Source: JAXGZG01 sp040771825 | GTDB lineage: Bacteria; Bacillota; Sulfobacillia; Fermentithermobacillales; Fermentithermobacillaceae | Direction: 5' to 3' | Length of the DNA stretch: 64,000 nt | Assembly: GCA_040771825.1 (NCBI GenBank) | Contig: JAXGZG010000002.1 | Location: 310,001-374,000 of the forward strand | Shown here: positions 30,212-40,500 of the stretch, in pieces | How the letters are laid out: every line of letters begins with the position of its first letter | How positions within the stretch are numbered: the first letter of the stretch is position 1 | Made by a program: the position numbers and the translations under genes | The notes under the pieces: model-generated | The model's input: the letters and a program-made list of their open reading frames with translations, nothing else | Database searches by the model: none | What the model was told of the DNA's origin: nothing

Positions 30212-30682
30212 ATGTACTTCGTCAGTCCTACCAAGGGCCCCATGTCCTTCGGCTCCATGTTCGAGGACATCTGCGGATTCATGACCGAAGACCCCCACTC
30301 TGAGTACAAACTCATTGTAGGCAGCGACTCACAAGCCCGTGACCAGATATGCTTTGTGACTGCGGTTGTCATTCATCGCTTAGGAAAGGGCGGGCGATAT
30401 TTCTATACCCGAGATCACGTGTCAAAGATGCCTAGCCTCAAACAAAGGATATTCTACGAAGCGCACTTGAGTCTGGACGTCGCCTCAAGGCTGGCCGCTG
30501 AAATATCCAAGAACGGGTTTTCTGACCTTAACGTCGAAATTCACCTAGATGTTGGCAGAAACGGTCAGACCCGGTCTATGATTCGCGAGCTCGTCCAGGA
30601 GATCGTTGGCAGTGGGTTTGCCGCAAAGATCAAACCCGATGCCTACGGCGCTTCCCAGGTAGCAGACAAGCACTCCAAGTAA
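30212..30682 (+). CDS. YkuK-like ribonuclease H-fold protein (DUF458)
   Basis: Family of unknown function with an RNase H-like fold, 156 residues. ATG 30212 has GGAGGG upstream. The hallmark is YKLIVGSDSQ near residue 32 with following TAVVIHRLGKGGRYFY, then VEIHLDVGRNGQTRSMI and KIKPDAYGASQVADKHSK at the end, where acidic residues would make the metal site. It shares a promoter with veg, 22 nt downstream. In Bacillus this slot holds yabG, so it is a replacement. Confidence 0.85.
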   Translation: MYFVSPTKGPMSFGSMFEDICGFMTEDPHSEYKLIVGSDSQARDQICFVTAVVIHRLGKGGRYFYTRDHVSKMPSLKQRIFYEAHLSLDVASRLAAEISKNGFSDLNVEIHLDVGRNGQTRSMIRELVQEIVGSGFAAKIKPDAYGASQVADKHSK

Positions 30683-30704
30683 TTTTCGAAGAGAGGGATA
30701 GCCG

Positions 30705-30959
30705 TTGGCTAAGAGAGTGGCACTGGAGGCTATCCGAACTAAACTGGATAGCCACATCGGTCAACGAGTCAAGATTCGGGCCAGCGAGGGCCGCAAAAGG
30801 TTTTTCGAAAAAGAGGGCGTGCTGGAAAAGACTTATCCTAGCATTTTCGTGGTTCGACTAGAGGACGAAGATAGTCGCGCCATGTCTTGGAGTTACATCG
30901 ACGTCCTTACTGATACTGTGGAGATTCAGTTTGGCGGAACCTCTGCTAACGACAACTAG
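30705..30959 (+). CDS. veg: Veg protein
   Basis: Small SH3-like protein (84 residues) that stimulates biofilm matrix gene expression in Bacillus. TTG 30705 has GAGAGGG upstream. Typical residues: LDSHIGQRVKIRASEGRKR and GVLEKTYPSIFVVRLE, with SWSYIDVLT near the end. The Veg gene between rsmA and ispE is conserved in Bacillota. Confidence 0.95.
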   Translation: MAKRVALEAIRTKLDSHIGQRVKIRASEGRKRFFEKEGVLEKTYPSIFVVRLEDEDSRAMSWSYIDVLTDTVEIQFGGTSANDN

Positions 30960-30996
30960 ACACCGCCGCTGACAACCAGTTCAGCACCGGCTAAGA

Positions 30997-31027
30997 GGCC
31001 GTGCAGGATCATCTGCACGGCCTTTAG
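30997..31027 (+). terminator. Intrinsic terminator after veg
   Basis: GGCCGTGCAG-GATCAT-CTGCACGGCC (30997-31022) followed by TTT. A 10-bp perfect stem. Confidence 0.8.
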
Positions 31028-31106
31028 ATATTCCATCGTAACCTAACCAAGCCCGGCAACATAAGGTGTTTACACATCCTTATGCAGCGGGAAGGGAGGA
31101 GGGACG

Positions 31107-32123
31107 ATGGACGCTGTATCTAAGGCGCTTAAGGTCTCGGTCCCGAGACTTCTCGAACTCCCCAACGTGGTTGGAGTTGGCAAAGGTTACAAACAAGTGG
31201 ACGGGAGGAATACAGGGAAGCCGGCCGTGACTGTGCTCGTATCCAAAAAGGTACCTAAGGGTCAACTGCGGTCAGACACTGTTGTCCCCACAAGCATCGC
31301 GCTTGCCGACACTGACGTAATAGAGGTGGGAGATGTGGTGGCCCTCTCTCGCCTCGAGAGAATGAGGCCCGCAAAGCCGGGAACCAGCATAGGCCACTAC
31401 AAAATAACAGCAGGCACATTTGGTGCGCTGGTATACGACGCCAAAACGGGCGAACCGCTCATTCTGTCCAACAACCACGTCTTGGCAAATTCTTCTGACG
31501 GCAGAGACGGAAGGGCATCGGTGGGAGACCCCATACTGCAGCCAGGCCGCTACGACAACGGCAAAGATGAGGATATGATCGGGCGGCTTTACAAGTTCGT
31601 GCCCATCACCTTGGAGGTGGGGATTCCCGAATGCAAGATAGCCGCTGCTTTCGAGAGGACCCTTAATAGCATCATCCGGAGATTCCGAAAGAACTACTGC
31701 CTGAAGGTGTACAACATCAAGGCAACCTCCAACTTAGTAGATGCGGCGGTGGCAAAGCCATTGTCGTGGGACATGATAACCGACGAAATCATCGATCTAG
31801 GCGTACCCAAAGGCGTGGCCGAGGTGGAAGTTGGTGACAAAGTGTCAAAAAGCGGGCGCACTAGTGGCACCAACCACGGAGAGGTTAAGGTCGTGCAGGC
31901 GACGATCAAGGTCAGCATGGGCGACGCGGGAAATGCCGTGTTTGCGGATCAATGTGTGACAACTCACATGGCTCAGCCCGGAGACAGCGGCTCGGTTGTG
32001 CTGAACCAAAAGAGCGAAGTGGTGGGGCTTCTGTCAGCCGGTTCCGACACAGTCTCCATATTTGCCAGGGCCAAGAACGTTTGCGAGGCGCTAGGGATCG
32101 CTTTCACAAAGCCGCGACAATGA
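31107..32123 (+). CDS. Trypsin-like serine protease-fold protein
   Basis: 338 residues, no signal peptide, so cytoplasmic. A chymotrypsin-like fold is suggested by LSNNHVLANSS (catalytic His), a possible Asp in NLVDAAVAKPL, and the Ser motif QPGDSGSVVL with following GLLSAGSD. The N-terminus VVGVGKGYKQVDGRNTGKPAVTVLV is common to the Nal1-like family of bacterial proteins that carry this fold. ATG 31107 has GGGAGGAGGG upstream. It sits between the veg terminator and ispE, not part of the Bacillus order. Activity and substrate are unknown. Confidence 0.75.
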   Translation: MDAVSKALKVSVPRLLELPNVVGVGKGYKQVDGRNTGKPAVTVLVSKKVPKGQLRSDTVVPTSIALADTDVIEVGDVVALSRLERMRPAKPGTSIGHYKITAGTFGALVYDAKTGEPLILSNNHVLANSSDGRDGRASVGDPILQPGRYDNGKDEDMIGRLYKFVPITLEVGIPECKIAAAFERTLNSIIRRFRKNYCLKVYNIKATSNLVDAAVAKPLSWDMITDEIIDLGVPKGVAEVEVGDKVSKSGRTSGTNHGEVKVVQATIKVSMGDAGNAVFADQCVTTHMAQPGDSGSVVLNQKSEVVGLLSAGSDTVSIFARAKNVCEALGIAFTKPRQ

Positions 32124-32235
32124 CAATAGGGTAAAGGGGGCCTACGCCTCGGAAGGGGCCGGGCCCCCGGACCAGTCAGTCCCTTTGGGCCGAACACCCG
32201 CAGGGATTTCCTGGCCCGGCGACGAAATCTAGCGC

Positions 32236-33168
32236 GTGACTACAGAAATGGCGGACTTACCGGTCTCATTTAAGGCATACGCCAAGATTAATCTTGGCCT
32301 TTCGGTGCTAGGGCTAAGGTCCGATGGCTACCATGAGATCTCCACTGTCATGGTTGCAGTTGGGCTATACGATAGTATTTCCCTGGAGAGAGATTCCAAA
32401 GGCCTTTCGGTTTTCTGTCCGGGATTGCCTCGTCTTCCTCAAGAACAGAATCTGGCTTACAAGGGCGCCAAAGCCTGCCTAGGATCCGTAGGGGAGAGCC
32501 CCTCCTTTGCCATAGAAATCCGCAAGAGCATCCCTGTGGGATCCGGCATGGGCGGCGGCAGTTCCGATGCGGCTGCCACAATGCTCGCTCTGAGACGGCT
32601 TACAGGCAGGGACGAAACCGTCGACCTCATGCCTATTGCGGCCAGATTAGGCGCCGATGTCCCGTTCTTTGTGGGGTGCAACCAGAACCCACCCCTATGG
32701 GAAGCCGCCTTATGCACCGGAATAGGTGAGAAGGTCACGCCCGTTCCTATGATGCCCTATTGGCTGGTGGTGGCTTTCCTCAAGGCGGGCGTCAGCACAC
32801 CGTGGGCTTTCGGTGCATGGGACGATCAGAACCCAAGCGGTCAGGCACCGGATAATGCGGACACAGACCAAAGGTCAGCTAAGGTTCTGGAAGCCTTGAT
32901 TGCCGGTGACCCTGTCATTTTGTCACACGCAATCTATAATGATCTTGAGCGGGCTGTGGTACCACACAGACCCGATATTAGGAGAGCCAAGGAAGCGCTC
33001 GTAGAGTCAGGGGCCCTCAACGCGGCCATGACCGGGAGCGGCTCAGCCGTTTATGGCGTGTGCCGTTCAAGAGAAGACGCTCTAGGTGTCCGGGAGCGGG
33101 CCAGAAGGGCTGTGTCGGGCACTGGGATTACGGCGCTGAAAGTCATCAGAACGGGGGTGCTAGGTTGA
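32236..33168 (+). CDS. ispE: 4-diphosphocytidyl-2-C-methyl-D-erythritol kinase
   Basis: GHMP kinase of the non-mevalonate isoprenoid pathway, 310 residues from GTG 32236. N-terminal YAKINLGLSVLGLRSDGYHEI and the ATP-binding PVGSGMGGGSSDAAAT identify it; MTGSGSAVYGV is the third GHMP motif. The start of the next gene overlaps its stop (TTGATAG). Location between veg and glmU is as in Bacillus, but purR, ridA and spoVG are not here. Confidence 0.96.
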   Translation: MTTEMADLPVSFKAYAKINLGLSVLGLRSDGYHEISTVMVAVGLYDSISLERDSKGLSVFCPGLPRLPQEQNLAYKGAKACLGSVGESPSFAIEIRKSIPVGSGMGGGSSDAAATMLALRRLTGRDETVDLMPIAARLGADVPFFVGCNQNPPLWEAALCTGIGEKVTPVPMMPYWLVVAFLKAGVSTPWAFGAWDDQNPSGQAPDNADTDQRSAKVLEALIAGDPVILSHAIYNDLERAVVPHRPDIRRAKEALVESGALNAAMTGSGSAVYGVCRSREDALGVRERARRAVSGTGITALKVIRTGVLG

Positions 33169-33917
33169 TAGAGATAGAAGCGGTGGTCTTGGCCGCTAGG
33201 CCCAATGACGGGAAACTTGCCGGCGAGAGTCAGGAGCCCTACGAAGCTAACATAGATATCGCCGGGCAACCCATGGTCAAGTACATACTGAATGTCCTCA
33301 ACGCAATCCCTTCGGTTACCAAGATTCACCTAATAGGGCCCGCTGAAGCCATTGCCCGCTATGAGGGGGGAAAAGTGGCGGCTCTGGAGCCCGGGAAGGA
33401 TCTCTTCGACAATGTGAGGCTCGGGATTTCGGCGGCACAAACAGAGTGCGTACTCATATGCGCTTCTGATGTGCCCCTTGTGACAAAGCCCATCATGGAA
33501 GATTTCATCCACAGATGCCTCGAAAGTCAGGGAGATTTCTGTTACCCCATTTCAGAAAAGGGAGACTGCGACAAGGCCTTTCCAGGGACCAAGAGGACCT
33601 ACGTCACTCTCAAAGACGGGTCTTTCACCGGCGGCAATCTGTTCATGGTCAGGAAGTCCGCCCTCACCAAAGCCTGGCCTATGGTGGAAAAAATGATAGG
33701 TTACAGGAAATCGCCTCTTAAGATGGCTTTGGTTTTGGGCCCCGTGCTTTTGGTGAAATTCCTTCTAAAGACAGCGTCAGTTGCAGAACTGGAGCGGAAA
33801 GTAGGCGGACTCCTTGAGATGAAGCCCAAAGCTATCTTGAACGCCCCACCCGAAATAGGAGTAGACGTGGATAAACCTTCTGATCTGGAGCTTAGTCGCC
33901 GTATCCTGGGTAAGTGA
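33165..33917 (+). CDS. MobA-like nucleotidyltransferase family protein
   Basis: 250 residues, starting at TTG 33165 with GGGGGTG upstream and overlapping ispE. The fold is that of NTP transferases: VVLAARPNDG at the N-terminus (unlike the usual LAAGxGxR), VLICASDVPLV as the metal-binding DxD-like motif and FTGGNLFMVRKS in the acceptor region. Proteins of this type are often found next to glmU in clostridia; substrate unknown. A hydrophobic stretch (MALVLGPVLLVKFLL) near residue 190 may contact membrane or lipid. Confidence 0.8.
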   Translation: MIEIEAVVLAARPNDGKLAGESQEPYEANIDIAGQPMVKYILNVLNAIPSVTKIHLIGPAEAIARYEGGKVAALEPGKDLFDNVRLGISAAQTECVLICASDVPLVTKPIMEDFIHRCLESQGDFCYPISEKGDCDKAFPGTKRTYVTLKDGSFTGGNLFMVRKSALTKAWPMVEKMIGYRKSPLKMALVLGPVLLVKFLLKTASVAELERKVGGLLEMKPKAILNAPPEIGVDVDKPSDLELSRRILGK

Positions 33918-33923
33918 TATAAT
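33915..33923 (+). promoter_or_regulatory. Extended -10 promoter of glmU
   Basis: TGATATAAT fits the extended -10 TGnTATAAT exactly; no clear -35 is present. It is about 20 nt before the glmU start and overlaps the end of the preceding gene. Confidence 0.5.
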
Positions 33924-33941
33924 ACCTGGGGAGAGATTGAC

Positions 33942-35363
33942 ATGTCATTAGAATTCGAACTGTCTGTGGTCGTGCTGGCGGCGGGAGAAGGTACCCGCAT
34001 GCATGGAGATCTACCCAAAGTGCTATACCCTTTGTGTGGCCGTCCCATGGTTCATTACGTGTTGGACGCAGCCATGGCTCTAAACCCTCAGAAAGTCGTG
34101 TTGGTCATTGGCCACAAAGGAGAAGAGGTTCGGGACAACATCCAGTCACGATGGCCCCGCCAAAATGCAGAGGTGGATTTCGCCTGGCAGCATCAGCAAA
34201 AGGGGACCGGTCATGCTGTAATGTGTGCCAAGGAAGCGCTTCTAGATGGTGACCCCGATGTACTGGTGTTGTACGGAGACACTCCTCTCCTGACCGGCGA
34301 TACCCTCTTGGCTTTCGCCAAAGCCCACAAGGAAAAAGGCGCCCACCTTTCCCTAATAACCACCGTCCTCAAAGACCCCGCGGCCTACGGAAGGGTAGTC
34401 AGAGATCCGCGAGGTAACGTATCCCGCATAGCTGAAGCCCGGGATCTTACGCCAGATGAAAGTCATATTTACGAAGTAAACGCCGGGATTTACATGGCAC
34501 GTGCGTCACTTCTTTTCGACCTTCTGTCCCGGGTAGGCAACCATAACGCCAAGGGTGAGTACTACCTTACCGACATTGTGTCTCTGGCGAGCGCTTCAGG
34601 GCACAAAGTCGTCGCCTTTGTTTGCGAGGATGAAGGCGTTGTGCAGGGGATTAACGACCGTTGGGCTCTTGCGCAGGCAGAAGAGACAAAACGCAGGGCT
34701 CTCCTCAAGGATTTGGCTCTTTCGGGCGTGACTGTGCGGGACCCCTCAAGTACCTACGTAGACAGCGGCGTGACCGTTGGGCCCGACACGACCCTAGAAC
34801 CCCATACCTACCTTAGGGGAAGCACCACTATAGGCCCTAAGTGCTCTATTGGACCTGGCACCGAGATTCTTAATTCCAAGATCGGGGGAGGCAGCAGGGT
34901 GTGGATGTCCGTAATAGAGGATTCGGTCATAGAAGATGGAGTTCAGATCGGTCCTTTCTCCCACCTCCGCCCTAATTCCTTGATCAAGACCGGCGCTTTG
35001 GTTGGCAATTTCGCCGAGGTGAAGAATTCGGAGGTAGGTCTTGGCACCAAAATCCATCATCACTCCTATATTGGCGATACAGACCTAGGACAAGGCGTCA
35101 ATATCGGAGCAGGTACCGTTACGGTCAACTACGATGGAAAGCACAAGCATCGTACCACGATCCAGGATGGGGCATTTGTCGGCTGCAACGCGAACTTGAT
35201 AGCGCCTGTTACCATAGGAGAAGGTTCGTATGTGGCGGCCGGTTCCACCATCACTCACGACGTGCCCCAGGACGCCTTGGCCATAGCCAGGGAGCGGCAG
35301 GTCGTCAAAGAAGGTTGGGTTTCCAGAAGATCAAAAGACAACGGTCAGGGGAGGAACCAGTGA
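33942..35363 (+). CDS. glmU: Bifunctional UDP-GlcNAc pyrophosphorylase / GlcN-1-P acetyltransferase
   Basis: Makes UDP-N-acetylglucosamine for peptidoglycan. 473 residues, ATG 33942 with GGGGAGAG upstream. The N-terminal transferase domain starts VVVLAAGEGTRMHGDLPKVL; LYGDTPLL is the metal-binding motif. The C-terminal part is a left-handed beta helix with hexapeptide repeats and the acetyltransferase sites NIGAGTVTVNYDG and YVAAGSTITHDV. Followed immediately by prs. Confidence 0.97.
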   Translation: MSLEFELSVVVLAAGEGTRMHGDLPKVLYPLCGRPMVHYVLDAAMALNPQKVVLVIGHKGEEVRDNIQSRWPRQNAEVDFAWQHQQKGTGHAVMCAKEALLDGDPDVLVLYGDTPLLTGDTLLAFAKAHKEKGAHLSLITTVLKDPAAYGRVVRDPRGNVSRIAEARDLTPDESHIYEVNAGIYMARASLLFDLLSRVGNHNAKGEYYLTDIVSLASASGHKVVAFVCEDEGVVQGINDRWALAQAEETKRRALLKDLALSGVTVRDPSSTYVDSGVTVGPDTTLEPHTYLRGSTTIGPKCSIGPGTEILNSKIGGGSRVWMSVIEDSVIEDGVQIGPFSHLRPNSLIKTGALVGNFAEVKNSEVGLGTKIHHHSYIGDTDLGQGVNIGAGTVTVNYDGKHKHRTTIQDGAFVGCNANLIAPVTIGEGSYVAAGSTITHDVPQDALAIARERQVVKEGWVSRRSKDNGQGRNQ

Positions 35364-36311
35364 ATGTCGCCCTACGGTGATAAGAGACTGAAGATTTTCG
35401 CCGGTAACGCCAATAGAGATCTAGCAAAGGAGATATGCGATTATCTGGGGGTAAGCCCTGGAAAGATCTCAGCGGGTCAGTTCTCCAACGGGGAATCGAG
35501 AGTCACCATAAACGAGAACGTGCGCGGTTCAGACGTTTTTGTTGTGCAATCAACTTGTTCACCTGTCAATGACAACCTTGTGGAACTTCTGGTCATAATC
35601 GATGCCCTCAGGAGAGCATCGGCTGATCGCATAACAGCCGTCATCCCGTTCTACGGATACGCTCGCCAAGATAGGAAGACCAAGGGGCGTGAACCTATTA
35701 CCGCCAAACTAGTCGCCAATCTCCTTACCACTGCAGGAGTCGACCGCATTCTGACCGTGGATCTACACGCCGGCCAGATACAGGGGTTCTTCGATATCCC
35801 GATGGACCACTTGACCGCCATCAAGCTCTTATCAGACCATTTCAAGACTAGGGATCTGACCGACCACGTCGTAGTGTCGCCCGATGCAGGCAGTATTCCC
35901 AGGGCCAGAGACATGGCAGAGAGGCTTAACCTGCCCGTGGCCTTTATCGACAAGAGGCGGCCTGAGCCCAACGTGGCCGAAGTCATGAACATTGTGGGCA
36001 AAGTGGCAGGAAGTCACGTTATTCTTCTGGATGACATGATCGATACCGGCGGGAGCATTCTTCAGGGCACCAAAGCCCTTCGGAATGCCGGGGCGGTATC
36101 AGTTAAGGTATGCGCCGCCCATGGGGTTTTTAGCGGACAAGCCCTTGAAAACATACAGGAAGCGGAGTTTGAAGAACTCATTGTGACAAACACCATTCCC
36201 CTTGAAGAAGACCTGAAGCCTCTGGTAAAAGTATTATCTGTGGCGTGCGTTCTTGGGGATGCTATTGTAAGAATTCATGAAGGACGTTCCATATCTGAGA
36301 TGTTCAGGTAA
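35364..36311 (+). CDS. prs: Ribose-phosphate pyrophosphokinase
   Basis: Makes PRPP from ribose 5-phosphate and ATP, feeding purine, pyrimidine, His and Trp synthesis. 315 residues from ATG 35364 (GGGGAGG upstream), next to the glmU stop. Motifs: IPFYGYARQDRK (ATP loop), VDLHAGQIQGFFD (metal and flag loop) and VILLDDMIDTGGS (PRPP loop). Confidence 0.98.
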   Translation: MSPYGDKRLKIFAGNANRDLAKEICDYLGVSPGKISAGQFSNGESRVTINENVRGSDVFVVQSTCSPVNDNLVELLVIIDALRRASADRITAVIPFYGYARQDRKTKGREPITAKLVANLLTTAGVDRILTVDLHAGQIQGFFDIPMDHLTAIKLLSDHFKTRDLTDHVVVSPDAGSIPRARDMAERLNLPVAFIDKRRPEPNVAEVMNIVGKVAGSHVILLDDMIDTGGSILQGTKALRNAGAVSVKVCAAHGVFSGQALENIQEAEFEELIVTNTIPLEEDLKPLVKVLSVACVLGDAIVRIHEGRSISEMFR

Positions 36312-36335
36312 AGGAAAAAGGAGTGACTTGTTTCA

Positions 36336-36956
36336 ATGGCAGAGGCCATAGTTGTGAATCGTCGCGGGACCGGAAAGTCAGCGGCTAGGAGTTGTCGCAG
36401 AAAAGGCATGGTGCCGGCAGTTATCTACGGAAAAACCGTTGAACCGCAGGCGGTTTGTCTGGATGCCAAAGCGGTGAGAGAGATTCTGGGCCCCTCCAGC
36501 GGGCACGTACACCGAGTTGTGGTCACGGATCCGCCGTTCCAGGGGGATGTTATGGTTCAGGCTGTCTCTTACGAACCCACCACCGGCGGAGTTCTTCACA
36601 TTGATCTTCACAGAATATCCCTTACCGACAAAGTCAAGACAGAGGTTGCCGTGGAAGTGACAGGCGAGGCTACGCTTGAAAAGCGCGGACTTTTCCTTCA
36701 GCGCCAGACCCGAGAAGTGTCTGTCGAGTGTCTGCCCGCTGACATTCCTGGCCCATTGGGCGTGGACGTTTCGGAGTTAAGCCCCGGCGACACAGTAACG
36801 GCAGGAGACCTAGAGGTCCCCGCAGACGTACGTCTTGTCACCAATCCGGCTGAAGTATTGCTCGTGGTGATGGCGCCCAAGTCAGCTGAGGAAGAGACAG
36901 AGGAACAGGAAGAGGCTGAAGGTGAGGAACCCGAGGCCGAGACCAAGCCCGAGTAG
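36336..36956 (+). CDS. rplY: 50S ribosomal protein L25/general stress protein Ctc
   Basis: 5S rRNA-binding ribosomal protein of the two-domain TL5/CTC type, 206 residues. The N-terminus SAARSCRRKGMVPAVIYGK and the middle VDLHRISLTDKVKTEVAVEV are typical; the C-terminus is a long acidic tail (EEETEEQEEAEGEEPEAE). Located between prs and pth, as in Bacillus. Confidence 0.96.
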   Translation: MAEAIVVNRRGTGKSAARSCRRKGMVPAVIYGKTVEPQAVCLDAKAVREILGPSSGHVHRVVVTDPPFQGDVMVQAVSYEPTTGGVLHIDLHRISLTDKVKTEVAVEVTGEATLEKRGLFLQRQTREVSVECLPADIPGPLGVDVSELSPGDTVTAGDLEVPADVRLVTNPAEVLLVVMAPKSAEEETEEQEEAEGEEPEAETKPE

Positions 36957-36992
36957 AGGGGCCTAGGTTTAGCGAGAGCAGGTGGCAGGACA

Positions 36993-37589
36993 TTGAAGTG
37001 CGTGGTTGGGCTCGGGAATCCTGGTCCCAAATATGCCGGTACGCGGCACAATGTGGGCTACATGGTGACGGCCGAGCTCGCCCGCAAGATGCGGGCTGAG
37101 TTTAGCGAGTCAGGGTTCAGCGATATAGCTCAAGGGAAGATCCCGGGGGAACCCGGGATCCCCCTTCTTCTTGTTAGGCCAACTACGTACATGAACTCCT
37201 CAGGACAAGCGGTGTGGGAGGTTCTTGTCAATCATGCCGTGGCTCTTGAGGATCTGATTGTGGTTCACGATGACATGGATTTGCCCTTAGGCACGATTCG
37301 CCTCAGAAGGCGGGGGAGTTCTGGGGGACATAGGGGCATCGAGTCCATCATGTCCAGCATTGGCACTGTAGATTTTGCCAGGCTCAAAATCGGAGTAGGA
37401 CGACCGGAACCCGGTACCGACCCAGTCGACTATGTCTTGGAGCCTTTTGCCGCTAGCGAAATGAGGCGGCTATCGGAGGTTGTCAATATGGCCGCTCAGG
37501 CGGCGTTAGATGTTTTTCGGTATGGCTTGGAATGGGCTATGGGTGAGTATAACGGCAGAGAACCTCCAGAAGAGGGCGGAGACCGATAA
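36993..37589 (+). CDS. pth: Peptidyl-tRNA hydrolase
   Basis: Recycles peptidyl-tRNA dropped from ribosomes. 198 residues from TTG 36993 with GCAGG upstream. Catalytic-site residues: GLGNPGPKYAGTRHNVG (Asn and His) and VVHDDMDLPLG (Asp); RPTTYMNSSGQAV and GGHRGIESI complete the signature. Its stop overlaps the mfd start (TAATG). Confidence 0.97.
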   Translation: MKCVVGLGNPGPKYAGTRHNVGYMVTAELARKMRAEFSESGFSDIAQGKIPGEPGIPLLLVRPTTYMNSSGQAVWEVLVNHAVALEDLIVVHDDMDLPLGTIRLRRRGSSGGHRGIESIMSSIGTVDFARLKIGVGRPEPGTDPVDYVLEPFAASEMRRLSEVVNMAAQAALDVFRYGLEWAMGEYNGREPPEEGGDR

Positions 37590-40500
37590 TGTCCCATAAG
37601 GGGCTCCTGGAGTTGCTGGCAGAGAGTCCCGGGCTTCATCATGCCCTCAACGACATAAGTGCCGGGAAGACTCCAATCATGTTAGTGGGCGCCCAAGGCT
37701 CCGCCAAGCTCGCTTCGGTGGCGGTTTTGGTAGCCAAGAGCTGTGGACCCGCCTTCCTCGTGATGCCAGGTCCCGATGAAGCCGTGACCGCCAAAAGAGA
37801 CCTGTCTAACCTTCTGGGCCCCCAGCGAGTAGCGTTGTTCCCGGCCCGAGAGGTTATGCCCTTCGAGACTGTGGGAAATCAAGAGTCTTTGTGGATGCGG
37901 TTGGCCACTCTAGCCAAGCTCACAGAACTCCCCTCTGGGTCACCCCTTCTTGTAGTGTTGCCTGCCACCGCTCTGGTAAGGCGGCTTATGCCTCAAGAGG
38001 AGTTCGCAAAAGGATGCCGCAATGTGTGTAAAGGAGACGCAGCATCTCCTGAGGATCTCATCCGAGACCTGGTTGGCCTCGGCTACGAAAGAGAGTTCTC
38101 GGTGGAGACTCGGGGCCAGGTTGCTTTAAGAGGTGGGATACTGGACGTTTTCCCTCCTGCCTCGGATCGCCCATACCGGCTTGAGTTCGCTTTTGATGAA
38201 GTCGAGTCAATAAGGACCTTTGATCCCGAGACCCAGGTATCCCACGAGACTGTATCTCGGGTTTTCATCACTCCTGCTACTGACTGGTTCCAAGGACGCT
38301 ATGAAAAAGACCGCACCATTTTCGATTACGCCAAGGGCCAAGGCTTCATAGTGGTTGACGCCTATGAACGATGCAAAGATGCCCTAGGTGAGTTCGAGAA
38401 AATCGGGGCCGAAATAGCTTCAGCTAGGATGGTAGCGGGCACCATGGGAAAAGCCGAGGCATCGGTGTATCTCCCTGCCGCCTACCTCTCCGGCCTGCTC
38501 GCCAGGGGTCATGTCCTGCTCTCCATGTTGGCGCGGCTTAACGAGGCAATCCCATTGGGCTCAGTGATCGAGTCTGATACGTCCATGCAGGTGGGGTTCA
38601 GCGGGCGTTGGGCGGAATTTCACCAAGAGCTCAAGGATCTCCTGGAAAAGAAGAAACGCATAGTTATTCTTGCGGGAAACCGTGATCGCCGGGCCCTTTT
38701 AGAGAAATGGCTGGAGCGGCAGGAGATATGGGCCGTCTCCCGGGATTCCATTGAGGAAAGGCCTGAGCCGGGCCTGGTTACTCTGTCTTTAGGGAGCGGG
38801 GAAAACGGTTTCAACTGCGATGCTCTGGACTTGGCACTTTTCACTGAGATCGAGGTTTATGGCAGAACCGTCGTCAGACAAAGGAAACAGAAAAGGTCCA
38901 AGACCACCCTTGACTGGAGAGAGCTTTCGGCCGGGAACTACGTGGTCCACGCCAATCACGGCGTCGGTCAGTTTATGGGCCTTAAAACAATGACCGTAAA
39001 CAATGTCACAAGGGATTATCTTCACTTGAGGTACGCAGGCGGAGACGCTCTGTACGTGCCCGTAGACCAGGTTGACATGATAGAAAGGTTTGTGGGTCCC
39101 GAGGGGAAGCCTCCGGGCCTTCAGCGTCTTGGCACAGGCGACTGGCAGAAGATCAAGGCCAGGGTGAAAGCGTCTTTAGAGGACATGGCCAGAAAACTGC
39201 TGATACTGGAAGCCCGGCGAAAGTCCAGAAGGGGTGTGGCCTTCTCTCCGGATACGCCTTGGCAGAGGCAGTTCGAAGAGAGCTTTGAGTACGAAGATAC
39301 TGAAGACCAAGCCAGGGCTACTCAAGAGATCAAGCGCGATATGGAACAATCGGTGCCCATGGACAGGCTCTTGTGCGGCGATGTCGGTTACGGCAAGACC
39401 GAAGTGGCCATGAGATGCGCTTTCAAGGCTGTCATGGACGCCAAGCAGGTGGCCGTGCTTGTTCCCACGACCATCTTGGCCGAACAGCACTTCTCTACTT
39501 TCACAAGGCGGTTTTCCGATTATCCAGTGTCCATCAAGTGCCTTTCCCGTTTTCGATCCGCATCGGAGCAGCGCAAGATTATACAGGATGCGGCGGCGGG
39601 CGCCGTGGATATCCTTGTGGGCACCCACCGTCTTCTCAGTAAAGACGTGGCCTTCAAGGATCTGGGGTTGCTCATTATCGACGAGGAGCACCGCTTCGGC
39701 GTGGCTCAGAAAGAAAGGCTCAAGCAGCTCTCTGAGACTAGCGACGTTCTCACCCTTACCGCCACCCCTATCCCAAGGACTCTGAACATGGCCTTATCGG
39801 GTCTAAGGGACATCAGCGTCATAGAAACCCCGCCTGAAGGCCGCTTTCCTGTTGAGACTTACGTGGTGGGGGCAAACCCGTCTTTGGTTTCACAAGCCAT
39901 CCGCAGAGAGATGCGCCGGGGGGGACAGGTGTTTTATGTCTACAACAGGGTTCGCTCCATAGCGCGTGTATACCAAAGAGTACAGTCCTTGGTGCCAGAA
40001 GCGCGGATAACCGTAGCCCACGGGAAAATGAGGGAGCACGAGCTGTCCGTTACAATGCAGGATTTTCTCCAAGGCAGGTACGATGTGCTCATATCCACCA
40101 CCATCATCGAGTCGGGCCTGGATTTGCCCAACGTGAATACCCTGATAGTGGAGGACGCCGACAAGCTTGGATTGGCCCAATTGTACCAACTGAGGGGAAG
40201 AGTCGGGCGGTCAAACCGCATCGCCTATGCCTACTTCACCTACAGGCATGACCGCTCCATGACCTTTACGGCTGAGGAAAGGCTCGCTGCTTTGCGCGAT
40301 TTCACTACCATGGGTTCTGGGTTCAAGTTGGCCATGCGGGATATGGAGATCAGAGGGGCAGGGAACCTTCTAGGCGGTGAGCAGCATGGCTTCATGCACC
40401 TGGTGGGCTACGAAATGTACCTGAACCTTCTGGAGAAGGCCGTTAGGTCCTTGCGCGGCGAGAAAGAAGAGAAAGTTGAACGAATTCTTACTACAGTGGA

